From Cladopsammia gracilis (Eukaryota; Cnidaria; Anthozoa; Scleractinia; Dendrophylliidae), in contig JAJGOT010000202.1 of the NCBI GenBank assembly GCA_022457155.1, forward strand, positions 1,106,001 to 1,170,000: DNA of 64,000 nucleotides, read 5' to 3'. Positions 1 to 10,906 of this stretch are shown here, piece after piece. The notes beneath the pieces are model-generated. The model had not been told where the DNA came from. It saw only the letters and a program-made list of their open reading frames with translations, and made no database searches. The translations under genes were made by a program, and so were the position numbers. Numbering within the stretch: the stretch's first letter is position 1; each line of letters opens with the position of its first letter.

Positions 1-2361
1 ACATAAAGGATAGCCGCTTTGACTTTTCCCTCGTTATTTCCTCTGATCTGGTCGCTTATCAGAAAGTTCAACGGCGAAACGACGACAATAACGGGATGAA
101 TTGGCGAGACTGTCTGTGTCGATCGAGAGTTGATTGGGGAGTGGGGTCTGATCTTAACGTCCACTTAGTCTGCTTGATAGCATATGATTTTTTTCTTTCA
201 ACAAATGTAAACTACAGCAATTTAAAAATACACGTCACCCGACTGAAATTGAAATAAAAAGCGTGCCTTGCAGTTCCTGATATTTTTTCTGCAGGCGACC
301 AGAATCATGAAAGCTGATCGAAATTTATTAATATACCCCTAAATATGATGAGTGAAAGACTACCAACATTATTTCAGACTAAGACGTTTTCTTAGAAACC
401 TAGTTCTTGAATTCGATCCATCGAGATGCAAGAAAGGTCACGGACGTGTAAATGAAAAACAATTCTCAGAAAATAAGGAAGACTTAATTTTATCAGCTGT
501 CAAATACTCAAATGACGGGGTCAAACGATAATAGCAAGACAGAAAAAACAAATTAGATTGAAATTTCGTTTTCCAACCAACAAGAGGCTAAACATAGCCT
601 ATACTCATGCGCATGAGACTCTAAGACGAGTTTATTGAAGCTACCAATTTTTCTGTAGTCGCTTTGAATATTTAATTTATTGATTCCTGATCAAACCCAC
701 ACTAGTGTAATACTTCCCAAACGTTAACCGTGAATTATTTCTATTACATTGGGTTATTCCAGAAAGAATCCCCTCGCCCCACCGACGGATGGCAAGATCG
801 TTTGACCCCTCCCCCCCCCCCCCCCCCCCCTCCAACTTGGATTTCCAAGCCAAGAGACCCCTTCTCCTGCCAGGATTTCCAATAATTTTTGTGGAAGCCC
901 TAAATTTACAGGTAATGATAAAAATACATGTAATCGGATCCACGAGATTCTACTTTTATAATGTGAAAACTGTGGTGATGAGTGCTATAAATTGGTGAAA
1001 CATTTTAATAAAAATAAATATTGCGTGACACATCATGAATCATGACCCCCCCCCCCACCCCCCCCCCCCCCGTTTGATTTCAAGACCAAATCGAAATGAA
1101 ATTTTTCTATAAAGCTAGTCCTTTAAATAACTGCTTTGATTTTGCCATGTATTAGTTTTTTCCAAGCTTCACAGTTTTTTCAAAGTGTTGTCGCAAATAC
1201 ACTTCTTTCATATATGCAAATTTCGTGTGGAATGTAATTCGATCGCGTGCTGCTTTCACATGATCATGAATCCAAAATATTTGTTCTAAAGGTCCAAACT
1301 TTTTAATGAAACTCATATTTCCTTGAATGAAAATGATTTTTCCTTGAACAAAAGAGTTAAACGCTTATCAGAATTCAGTGATTTTCTGCTTCCGGAAGGC
1401 TTGGCGATTTATTTACTGAAGGTATCCTCAATGCAGTGCGCAGCGCTGGCGTCTGCGAATTATATTATAAACATCACAAAATAATATTTACATTCAGCAA
1501 CCTGCTATATTATATCTAGTGTTTTCTAAAATTTCCGACTTTTCTTGTGTATATAGAATGCCATTCTTATCCGTAAAGATGATTCGCATAATGTTTTCGC
1601 GAATCAAAAAATCTTGAAAGCAAACTTTATTTCAGAAAGCGCTATTTAACCTAATTATATTTAAATACTAGCGTTCCTTTACCGTGATTATTGACTTCAC
1701 GAAGAAAACATTCGAACAAGTTTGCGTCTAATGTTTCCCAAACCGTGACTGCATTCTGTTACATTTGAAAAGACTACTTTTAAAAGCAATAAAATCAGTA
1801 AACGACCGGGTTATTTTTCAATTTTAGTAATTCTCAAAAACTGTATTACGCGACAGTCCGTTGACTCTGTGTTTAGAGTGCATAAAAGCTCACAAAAGTA
1901 ACTTTTTCTCGGTCTAGAATAACAAGTATGACACAAAGAAAAAGTCAATCACAAATTGATATCAACATAAATTCTCACCGAAAAATGAAATTTCTTTTAT
2001 GGTTAAGTCCCTCGCCTGCTTGAAAATTCTTTAAAACTCCGCTTCTTCGGATTTGATCGCCCCCCGCACTGATAAAACTTGAAGCAAGATTTCGTCGCTC
2101 GTCGCTTACAGCTCTCCTTTTTCTCCACTACAGCGGCTTCTGAGTACTCTTTAAAGCTTTCTCTTTCCATTTTGAATGTGTGTTATTATTCCGACAAGAC
2201 AAAGAAAACCAAGCACATGCCGAGCACGGCAGACATTTTTGTAGAATGTTTATGTGACCTGCGACCCGGTTAGTAATAATATATGCGTGCATAAATTTGC
2301 ATGCACTAATGTGACAAAAACAAGAAGAAACGCCACCGATTTTATACCTCATGCGCTTACT
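1..2361. other. Intergenic, no supported gene
   Basis: AT-rich sequence with no open frame resembling a protein and no paired splice sites I could join. It contains two C-homopolymer tracts (about 809-831 and 1046-1071) and one GCGCATGA motif at 609-616, the same motif found just upstream of the three JAB genes. Short frames here are chance readings, some of them through the C-tracts. Confidence 0.6.
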
Positions 2362-2475
2362 GCGCATGAGTAATAAATCCATTTTACAAAAAACGATATA
2401 TTTTGCAGTCACGTCGGCATTATTTTCAAACGAAACTGAATTTTTCCCGGAAATCACGCTATCTATCGCGCATGA
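2362..2475 (+). promoter_or_regulatory. Two GCGCATGA motifs upstream of JAB gene 1
   Basis: TGCGCATGAGT-like words occur at 2362-2369 and 2468-2475, 208 and 102 bp before the ATG at 2577. The same 8-mer lies upstream of the other two JAB genes. The word resembles half of an NRF-1 site (TGCGCATGCGCA) and overlaps a bZIP-like ATGAGT. The sharing is seen directly; regulatory function is inferred. Confidence 0.4.
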
Positions 2476-2576
2476 GTGCGCGCTGTTATGGTAATCACGG
2501 AACACGCCATTTGCACAGAGTTTCTACACAGTTCACAGCGACTGTGTAGATGAGCAACTTTTAGCGGCATATAGCT

Positions 2577-3908
2577 ATGGCAAACACGAACATGAAGAAT
2601 CCGACCGTTTACATGTTTATTGAAGATTGCGAACGGATAAAGCAGCTTGTTGACGAGCACGAAGCTGGCGAAACAAGCGGTGATCTGTTTGGGTTGTGGA
2701 CAGAAGACAACGAGGCCGTCGTTCACCTAGTTACAGGACTAGCCGGAAAAGAAAAACAGCAGACAACATCCAAGAACGAAGCTGCAATTAAAGGCATGAG
2801 AAGGATATTGTATGAAAAGTTCCGGCTGCCTCGTATCGGAAAATGGCAGTACCAAAGTGGCACAAAGCGGCAAATCCGAAGCGAAATGGCAGTAACCATA
2901 CGCGAAGATAAACCTTTGTGGAAGAAGGATAATCAGTATGCTTTGTTAATCACGGTAAACCACGACGACGACACTGAACTGTCACCGTACATTGTGTCAA
3001 AAACCTCAATCTCGACAAAAGGCAAAATTGAAATCCTTAAGGGCGAAAACGCCTTCAGGAAAGTTGACGAAATAAGGAAGATAATTGGTACGTTACAGCC
3101 ACGCGTCAGGCAAAGTGAAGTTGATTCCGTGTTCGAGACACAAAAGGCACCGATCCCAAGGCCACTACCGATCCTTGAAAGTCACCAATCCAACGATTTG
3201 AAGGTTTACATGTTCGAAGAAGATCGACAAATGATGTCAAAGCTTGTTCTCCGTTATCCAGATGTGGAAACCGGTGGAGACCTGTTTGGCTTGTGGACCT
3301 CCGAGGGTGATGCGATGCTGCACATTGTTCTCGGTCCTGGAAAAGACTGCAAGCGAACAGACGTGTCCTTCAACCAAGATATCCCTTACCTACAGCGGAA
3401 CGGCGAACTGCTGACTGAAAAGTACATGTTAGGCCACATTGGGGAGTGGTATTCCTACCATCAACTGCGACTCTTCCGGCCAAGTCAGGGGGACTCATCC
3501 ACTGTAATAAGGCATTTCCCCAGTGGAGCCAAATTTGGGTTCCTTTTGATCATCGCTAATATCGTGGCACCTAACGAAGTGATATTCTCGCCATATCTTT
3601 ATACTCAGGAGTCACGGCGTACCTTTGACAGGAAAGGGGATATCGTCACTTTACAAGCTAAGAATGTCTTCAAGAAAACAAGAGAAATTCAGACTACCAT
3701 TAAAAGAGGAATGGAAACAGAATTAGACGTCCAACGTGGACAACTGGCGCGTTCTCAGCATTACCCGTCTTATGCGGGAATGGGTGATACACGTCAACAT
3801 CAGCCACCCAGGAACACCCATCCATACGTGTACAGTAGCAACGTAGAACCTATGGAAGTGGGCCATAACACAAGTACAGCCATGCAACAAAAATGGAAAA
3901 AACGTTAA
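2577..3908 (+). CDS. Tandem JAB/JAMM-like protein 1, both domains inactive (443 aa)
   Basis: Two repeats of a prokaryotic-type JAB (MPN) fold lie at about residues 9-168 and 207-368. Each opens with VYMF.ED and E-T-x-G-D-L-F-G-L-W, whose Glu (E32, E231) fits the JAMM catalytic Glu. Domain 2 keeps HIGEW, S303 and D306, but the metal-binding His-x-His is Tyr292-Ser-Tyr294, so it should not bind zinc. Domain 1 has lost the whole HxH-S-D block (it reads RIGKWQYQSG). Domain 2 closely resembles domain 3 of the gene at 6996, implying recent duplication. The tail is polar and contains VEPMEVG. The ATG has a strong Kozak context and an in-frame stop at 2562, so the frame is complete and intronless. 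JAMM proteins remove ubiquitin or ubiquitin-like tags; this one is probably a pseudo-enzyme or partner. Substrate unknown. Confidence 0.85.
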   Translation: MANTNMKNPTVYMFIEDCERIKQLVDEHEAGETSGDLFGLWTEDNEAVVHLVTGLAGKEKQQTTSKNEAAIKGMRRILYEKFRLPRIGKWQYQSGTKRQIRSEMAVTIREDKPLWKKDNQYALLITVNHDDDTELSPYIVSKTSISTKGKIEILKGENAFRKVDEIRKIIGTLQPRVRQSEVDSVFETQKAPIPRPLPILESHQSNDLKVYMFEEDRQMMSKLVLRYPDVETGGDLFGLWTSEGDAMLHIVLGPGKDCKRTDVSFNQDIPYLQRNGELLTEKYMLGHIGEWYSYHQLRLFRPSQGDSSTVIRHFPSGAKFGFLLIIANIVAPNEVIFSPYLYTQESRRTFDRKGDIVTLQAKNVFKKTREIQTTIKRGMETELDVQRGQLARSQHYPSYAGMGDTRQHQPPRNTHPYVYSSNVEPMEVGHNTSTAMQQKWKKR

Positions 3909-6900
3909 AGACACTTTCTTGATGAACAGGTCTCTTAGAAGGAAGAGATGACAAGATAAAGTATAAAATAACTCAATATCCACTATTAGTTAACTGTCTG
4001 AGTAGTACCTGCCATGCAGTTGTTCAGGATATCCTTAAAGTATGTAGAAGAGTTCTAACTCTTAAAGTCCGAACAATCAAGACATCAGCAATACTTACAT
4101 TTGCTTGTACTAACTTGTGGTTCTGTTTGTTCCCAATATACACGTGTACAGTTTTTTTTTTTCGTAAAATGCAGCTTGCCCTCTTGGGAGAGATTAAGGA
4201 ATTAAGCTGTTGTCGTACATTTCGCATTTCAGCCGAAATGCGATTTCCTCTATTCGTTTTTAGACTTAGCTCGTAAAAATTTCACCTTTTTTCAAGTCGA
4301 AAGCCAAAATGGTGAAAATCTACATCCAAATTCGCACTATAACAGGGCATACCATTTTCAGGCCAAAGAGGCAAACCTGTTTTCAAACCAACATTTTAAT
4401 ATTTTGTACCCATGTTGTTCCCAACATGGCCACCGTACTGTCTGATGTCGTACAAACCTAATATTTGTAGCTCACGAGATAAGACAGAATGAGGTAAAGT
4501 TGTCAATCACTGTGCCTCTTTTTCAGCGCAAACTTTATTGATTGAATGCCAGCATTAAAGGCACCAATGACCGCCGTTATCGGTATATCCCCACCCCCCC
4601 CCCCCCCCCCCCGTCACACCCTCTTAGTAATGAATGTAACCACAGTGACTTTGACATAAGTTTCTTTTAGTAATAATACATTTTGCACCCGATAGTATAC
4701 TATTTTATTATTGTATTGCATTTAATAGATATGATTCGAGCATGAAATTAAACTTTCACTTTTTCTAAGAAATGGTCTACGTAATGCGAGTCACAGTTGC
4801 AACAATTATTTTGTTTCCAAGTCTTCAACGATTCATCTTAGAAGCATATTTTTTTGCACGAGAGAAGCAAGAAAAGTGAATCGCATCTGTAATTGCGAAA
4901 TATTAGACAAACGTTACAATTACAAAAAACTAGTTTCCTGGTCAGGCATACTAAAACTTACACGAAAATTTGGTTTTATTAAAGAGAGAGAAGATTCAAC
5001 TGAGTTGATTGGTAAATTGACGCCGTAAAGAGATTCAAAAGCTGACGTTGCGAGATTTGGCCCTTCGTCAGAGTAAATCAACGGAATTTCAGGGCTAGAC
5101 CTCAAAACGTCAATGTACCTCATCAACTCAGTTGATAAACCCAAATCAGTTTCGCATTTCTCTTCTCCGCCGACGCCTCACTATAGCTTATTTTGAAGCT
5201 AACCCTTTTATACTACTTATACTAAGTTCTAAGTTCGGGAGAATACCTGCATACATACCATCTACTTGGAATGAGGTAAAAGAAAAATGTAATGCAGTAA
5301 ATTCTTCTGACACACATACGCAACTTTCTGGATAAGGTTGACATAAAGCAATGACGATTTACATTTCAGCAAGGAGTGGCCGTAAAAAAGATGCACCATC
5401 CAAAGGTTCACCTAGAGTCTACGTACAGGTCTTGAAATCTAGTAATGAAAACCAGTAATCAGACTAAATTCGGGCTATGACTTTGTATAAGCTCTGGGTT
5501 ACACTGCAGATTCATGTCCACCGGCAAACACCTTAATTGCCTCACCAGAGAAGCCACCTGATTCAATTTTGCCGCTAAATCATACATTGCAGATCTGTCG
5601 CTGAAACTGCACTCGAATACTTGTCTTTACGACTACATCACAAAAGTAGGACTTCAGTCTCATTTCTCGTTTTGATCTCAAAGGGTCTAGATAGTGGGAG
5701 GGGGTACAGATGTCAGTTGTCAGTTAAGCTTTTCCATCAAGACCTTCATACATACCTACTTCATATCCTAAACTACACATAGAAATTTTGATAATGATTT
5801 CCTTGGAAGTCTTATGCAAACAAACAAACGAACAAAAAATAAACTAGTCAAAGAACGCATACTTTTAAAAAAAAAGAGATCGCAGCTACACATGATTATT
5901 TGGAGTAATAAAATAAAAATCAGAACGTCGACGGCGAACCTCTTTTATAGAACCTCTTCTGAAATGTGTTAGAGTAATAGAATGAAAGCATCTTTGTTTA
6001 TATTCGCCTGTTGAAATTCTAATTATTTCTAAAAAATGAAACGGTTTCATGCTTTAAAGCACTTCAGGTAAATAGTTTCTTTTCGTCAACAAGACTCATC
6101 TTTTAAACTACACAAGAACAACGAACGTCGGAGGTAAAGGTACCCTAGCAACGAAATTGGTTTTTTGAGGTTTCTATTCAACAACAACATGAGGTGGATT
6201 GTGGTAAATGTGGTACAAATAAAGCGTGACCATATATTAAAAATATAACAAGCGAGACCATTGTTGTTCATGATTATGCACATAAGCTTTGCATTTAATT
6301 ACATTAAATAATGAAATTAACCATACCGGATAGGCCTTTTGTTTACACATAAAACGCTAGTTTCGGAACGATTATTGTTCCGGAGCGCTCGTGAAAGAGT
6401 ATCGTCACATATCGAATAGATTCTCGTGCCACCGAACCGTAGCGGAAGTCAACAACTAGGAGCGAGGATTAGAACCCACTGAAACGGAAGTAAATATCCA
6501 GTTTTGGGTCGTTTCTGTTCACACCAGGCCGGAGTATTTTTCATGTCAACACGATAAGCTATCCGGTATAGTGTAGACATAGCCTAAGAAGCTGGACTGA
6601 ATGATTGAAGATTAGCTTAAAATGAACAGAAAAAAAGATTAATCATTGGGCATACACTGGTTAAAAGGTGGCTTTGGTCTTTCATATGTAAACTGTGAAG
6701 GTATAAGTATTATGAAAACATTTCTTAGAAAGAGCGGACGTCACACTCCATGTCTGATATTTGATAAACTGAAAAAAATGCCGGAAGCAAGGTTGACAAG
6801 GTTCGATAGTTCTATTAAAGGTTGCGTTTTCGGATTTATTATAATGGTAAAAATAATAATGAAGTGTGCCCGTCTTGAAAACGAAATTCATGACGATCAC

Positions 6901-6936
6901 AGCATCCGCTCTTTCAGAGAAATCACCAAACTTTTT
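3909..6936. other. Intergenic between JAB genes 1 and 2
   Basis: No gene recognised. It contains a C-homopolymer at about 4588-4613, a short palindrome of the form ATTTCGCATTTC/GAAATGCGAT near 4218-4246, and a repeat fragment at 4920-5144 listed separately. The rest is AT-rich and unremarkable. Confidence 0.55.
4920..5144 (-). repeat. Retroelement-like fragment with degenerate hammerhead-like core
   Basis: On the minus strand, 5041-5073 reads CTGACGA, then an AGGGC...CTC segment able to form a short stem, then GCAACGTCAG. This resembles the CUGANGA-stem II-GAAA core of hammerhead motifs that Penelope-like retroelements are known to carry, with GAAA changed to GCAA. CAACTCAGTTG palindromes flank it at about 4998-5008 and 5124-5134. 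An open frame of 74 codons runs through, but I cannot assign it a protein family. The assignment rests on pattern memory only. Confidence 0.3.
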
Positions 6937-6944
6937 GCGCATGA
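6937..6944 (+). promoter_or_regulatory. GCGCATGA motif upstream of JAB gene 2
   Basis: Located 52 bp before the ATG at 6996, in the context TTTGCGCATGAGTGAAC. It matches the motif upstream of JAB genes 1 and 3. Function is inferred from the sharing. Confidence 0.4.
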
Positions 6945-6995
6945 GTGAACTCACACTGCGTTTGTTAAGAGCTCGCTTGTAAATACCAAAATATC

Positions 6996-9044
6996 ATGGA
7001 AGCGTTGCAGAGAGTGAATCAAAACGCTTTTATCTTCGAGCAGGAATTTTACAGACTTATCCGATCGAAGTCGAGGCAAGAAGGACGAGGTTATCTGTTT
7101 GGCTTGTGGACTACCGACGGTGAACCTATTATACACATCATAAGCGGTCCGATCTGTTGTTCTGAGAGTTTGCATACAGCAGACATCTTAGCTAAAAGTT
7201 GCCCTCTCACTCACATCGGTAACTGGTGTTACAGTGGCTCTCGATCACAACATGCTCAAAGGGATCCACTTCAGCTCGACGATTTACAGTGCCTCCATAA
7301 ACGAAGACCCAATTTTCTCCACGTTTTAGTTATGGTGTCATCGCTCCGAGTGTCAATCAATGATGAAGAAAGTGAAATTGTCATTCTTCCCAATGAGAGC
7401 CCATTTAGAAGAATGCATGGAATCGCAGAGATCACTGTCGATGGCCATAACGAAGATTCAAATTCGGAGCCGACGAAATCAATTTCAAGACAAGATAATA
7501 ACGAAGAATCCGATATTGATCACTCCGAGGATATGAAGCAGTCATCAGGCACAAAAGGCTTCCAGAAAGCCTTTATCTTCAGAAAGGATTATGACATAAT
7601 GCTTTCAAAGGCATCTCAAGAGGCACGAGGTAACCTGTTTGGTCTGTGGACCAACGAGGACGAGCCTGTTATTCATATCATTAGTGGTCCCAACGGCTGT
7701 CCTCGGACTGACCAGTGTGGTTCACATCTCGCAGACCTCTTGAGCAAGGATTCTCCTCTCACGCATATTGGTAACTGGCGTTATGGCAGCGCTTCAGCAT
7801 CACATGCGCAAAGAAACCTAGCGCACCAGATCGACGAGTTATGGTGCGTCCATTCACACAAACCTACATTTCTAGATGTTAAAGTTTTGAAGTCAAAAAT
7901 CCATGTGCAGTCAGTTAATGGAATAGAAAGGAAACTCGAGGTTCTTCCCGCAGAAAGCCCGCTAAGGTACATGACAGGAATAAAAAGGCTCACAATCGAA
8001 GGTCAGAAAGAGGATTCCGACACCGAGCAAGCTATAGAGGGCATGAAGTACCTTTCACTCTCGAAACGACGAGAAACGTGGAATTCTGCAGACGATCAAC
8101 ATGCGGGAGTGATAAACATCGGTGACATCAACACAAGACTTCAGTTACAGGAGGGTCCGATATATCTTGGGACGCAGAGATGTCAAAGTGAGTTTTCCGT
8201 TAATCGGCACGATTTCAAGGTCTTTATGTTTAAAGAAGACTACCAAATGATGAAAAACATCGTTCTCAAGTTTCCAAGTCTAGAAACCGGTGGTGACCTG
8301 TTCGGTTTATGGACCACTAAGGGTAACGCGGTGCTTCACGTTGTACTTGGACCAGGTCAAAACTGCAAACGCACTGGGGTGTCCTTCTACCAAGATATCC
8401 CCTATCTGCAGCGTAACGGTGAGCTGCTAACTAACGACTACATGCTGTGTCACATAGGAGAATGGCACTCCCACCATCAACTGCGCCTCTTTCAGCCAAG
8501 TGGAGGTGATTCATCGACTGTCATAAGGAACTATCCTCGTGGAGTATGCGGTTTCCTTTTGATCATTGCTAACATCTTGTCACCTAGCGAAGTAGAATTA
8601 TCTCCTTATCTTTACACGAAGACGTCCAGACATAGTTTCGATCAAAAAGGGAAACTTGTAATATTGCATGCTCGAAATGCGTTTAAAAACATAAGAAAGA
8701 TCAAAGAGAGCACAGACAGAGGAAAGGAATTAAGTACATATTTACAAGATGGATTTGACCGTTTTTCCCATGAAACCAGGAGATATCCTCTCGAAGGTGA
8801 TCACAACCAAACCCATAGGGTCTTAAAATACACATCCCAACACAATATACCTAAGCAATACTTGCGCCAGCTTCGTGATTCCAGACAGCATCTACACCAA
8901 AGTAATGGGTTCAGTAACCATCTCTCACGATCACAAAAATTCATATTGCTGACCTCGCCCAGGTACACCCATAAAAGAATAAACAAACGCAAGTCAACAA
9001 GGCCGCAAAACAAGATCCACAATCGGCCTAAGTGGAGGCCCTGA
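6996..9044 (+). CDS. Tandem JAB/JAMM protein 2: two decayed domains plus one intact (682 aa)
   Basis: Three copies of the JAB-type unit lie at about residues 8-150, 188-336 and 407-570. Domain 3 has a complete JAMM signature: E430 in ETGGDLFGLW, H491-S-H493 in HIGEWHSHH, then S502 and D505. The spacing from the second His is x8-S-x2-D, one residue longer than the canonical x7. Domains 1 and 2 keep LFGLW and HIGNW but replace the HxH-S-D block with Ser/Ala/Gln-rich sequence, so they should be inactive; they resemble each other most. An acidic linker (about 151-185) separates domains 1 and 2. The C-terminus (about 600-682) is basic, rich in Arg, Lys and His, and could bind nucleic acid. The start has A at -3 and G at +4, with an in-frame TAA at 6981, so the gene is intronless. 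Expected activity is zinc isopeptidase; the target is unknown. Confidence 0.87.
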   Translation: MEALQRVNQNAFIFEQEFYRLIRSKSRQEGRGYLFGLWTTDGEPIIHIISGPICCSESLHTADILAKSCPLTHIGNWCYSGSRSQHAQRDPLQLDDLQCLHKRRPNFLHVLVMVSSLRVSINDEESEIVILPNESPFRRMHGIAEITVDGHNEDSNSEPTKSISRQDNNEESDIDHSEDMKQSSGTKGFQKAFIFRKDYDIMLSKASQEARGNLFGLWTNEDEPVIHIISGPNGCPRTDQCGSHLADLLSKDSPLTHIGNWRYGSASASHAQRNLAHQIDELWCVHSHKPTFLDVKVLKSKIHVQSVNGIERKLEVLPAESPLRYMTGIKRLTIEGQKEDSDTEQAIEGMKYLSLSKRRETWNSADDQHAGVINIGDINTRLQLQEGPIYLGTQRCQSEFSVNRHDFKVFMFKEDYQMMKNIVLKFPSLETGGDLFGLWTTKGNAVLHVVLGPGQNCKRTGVSFYQDIPYLQRNGELLTNDYMLCHIGEWHSHHQLRLFQPSGGDSSTVIRNYPRGVCGFLLIIANILSPSEVELSPYLYTKTSRHSFDQKGKLVILHARNAFKNIRKIKESTDRGKELSTYLQDGFDRFSHETRRYPLEGDHNQTHRVLKYTSQHNIPKQYLRQLRDSRQHLHQSNGFSNHLSRSQKFILLTSPRYTHKRINKRKSTRPQNKIHNRPKWRP

Positions 9045-9470
9045 TTTGGATCTAGAGTTGGGTTGTAAAACAAGTATAGTATAGACACATTAATTTTAGC
9101 CCGAACATCGATTAACGGAATGTAGTCATACAAGTAATTATGGTCTTCATGTAAGAATCAATAGCAGAGTCGTTATACAGCTTGAACGCTTTTTCACCGT
9201 TAAGTTTTCCACTCTTAATGTTATATATTCAGAACAGTGTAACAGTCTGATAATAGTTCACAGAAGTGTCATGTGTGATGTTGACTAACGCAAACGTCAA
9301 TGCAAATGGTTTAGGAAGAAACCATATTTTTGTAATATCCGTGTTTAAACTTGGTAAATTGCTTTTCTCAATACTTGCATTAGAATATTGCATTTTTATC
9401 AGAGTTATCATTTATCAGGTATCTGTGTATTTCAACGCAATGATATCTGAGTGTTGTCAGCGACCCACTA

Positions 9471-9558
9471 TAATAAAGTTTCAATGTATGAAAGCTTTCA
9501 TACATGATTTTTTTTTTAAATACATGTATGAAAGCTTTCACAGATTGAAACTTTATTT
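9471..9558. repeat. 36-bp stem, 16-nt loop hairpin at the 3' end of JAB gene 2
   Basis: The arms 9471-9506 and 9523-9558 are inverted copies matching at about 33 of 36 positions, around a T/A-rich loop. Each arm itself holds the palindrome TGAAAGCTTTCA. The left arm contains AATAAA at 9472-9477 on the plus strand and the right arm gives AATAAA on the minus strand. It is the first clear AATAAA after the gene's stop at 9044, so it may provide the polyadenylation signal. It could equally be a small foldback element. Confidence 0.75.
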
Positions 9559-10835
9559 TATAAACTTAAAAGTTGTTTTTACTTAGTAATTCGCGTAAGA
9601 GTTTGTTAGTGCTTATGATTTCGATGGCCATTATATGACGGTGATGATATTTATGACATTTTAAAGCACCGCTAAAGCAAAATGAGAACCTCCGGCAATT
9701 TAACTGATCATATCGTAAATATATTAAAGCAGAAGTCACCTTAATTTCAAGTGTATATTTTCCCTAGTATATAATCACAAAAGTCGAACCACAATTAATA
9801 TATGATCTACTATCGATTATGCATAAACATCATTGATATAAATATTCTGGAACCAAAACAAAACGTTGATTCTTTTTCAGGTGGAATACTCTTGATAATT
9901 TCGGTTTGGATTGTAACATACATGTGTATAAATATGATAACGTTAAAAATCATGGAAAGAACCGTAGACGATGCCAATGTTGGATCTAGTGGCAGAGTCG
10001 GAAAATCTGAGACATATTTTATAATTATAAAATATAAAATGGAAGCTGACTCGTTTAACGAATGTTTTGTTTTCAATTTTGTTATTTTAGATAATTACGT
10101 TCTACTATATTTTTGTTTTTATCTTGTTTATCTCATTGTTCAATTGGTTGTGTTATTTAAATTTTCTGTCTTATGTTATCCCTAGGCTTTTATATATCTC
10201 GCATCTGCTTGAGTTCTTAAGAAACCTGATGGAGGCTGTTAAGTATATAGGAAAAAGCTAAATTTTTCGCCAAGGCGAGACTAAGGTGTAGCATATGTGT
10301 GGCATTTTTCTGATACTACATATGCGTGACATATTTATTTTAGGGAGCCACATATTTAGTACTAAATCTTTTTTTAATTTTTAAGCAATTTTTAGCAATT
10401 TAAAAAGTAAAATGTTCTTTGGAAAATGTTTTTGGAGCGTATAAGACCATTTCTACAACAAATTGTTTTCAATTACTAAATTCTAAGAAATTATGTCTGT
10501 AATAATTAATATGCACACCTGACCGGGGTTATGAAACAAAATACGAATGTCATGACAACATTTCCGAGAAACGCAGGAACACAATTTTGCCCATGTAATA
10601 AAATATTTACACTTATTAGCTTAAGAAATGGTATAGAATCGATAGACTGACGTGTTATATAAAAAAATGCAAAGGAAAATTGCGATAAGTTCTCAAACAC
10701 CGTGCACCCAGTTAAGAGGAACTAAAAAGTTCAGAATTTTAGTTAAATCGCCAATGTTGATACTAATTATGCAAGTGACATATGCTAAAATTTGAAAAAA
10801 TCAAATGGGTTTCCAGGAAAATATTGTAATACGCA
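9559..10835. other. Intergenic between JAB genes 2 and 3
   Basis: AT-rich sequence with a few hydrophobic short frames (around 9802-10185, for example) that show no family signature and look like chance readings of T-rich DNA. No gene is supported. Confidence 0.55.
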
Positions 10836-10843
10836 GCGCATGA
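10836..10843 (+). promoter_or_regulatory. GCGCATGA motif upstream of JAB gene 3
   Basis: Located 64 bp before the ATG at 10907, in the context CAGCGCATGATCG. Third instance of the motif in the promoter-proximal DNA of this paralogous cluster. Confidence 0.4.
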
Positions 10844-10906
10844 TCGATAACCTTCGATTAAATTTTCATCTGAAGATTTGATTCTGTTTGATGCCAAAGC
10901 CAAAAG

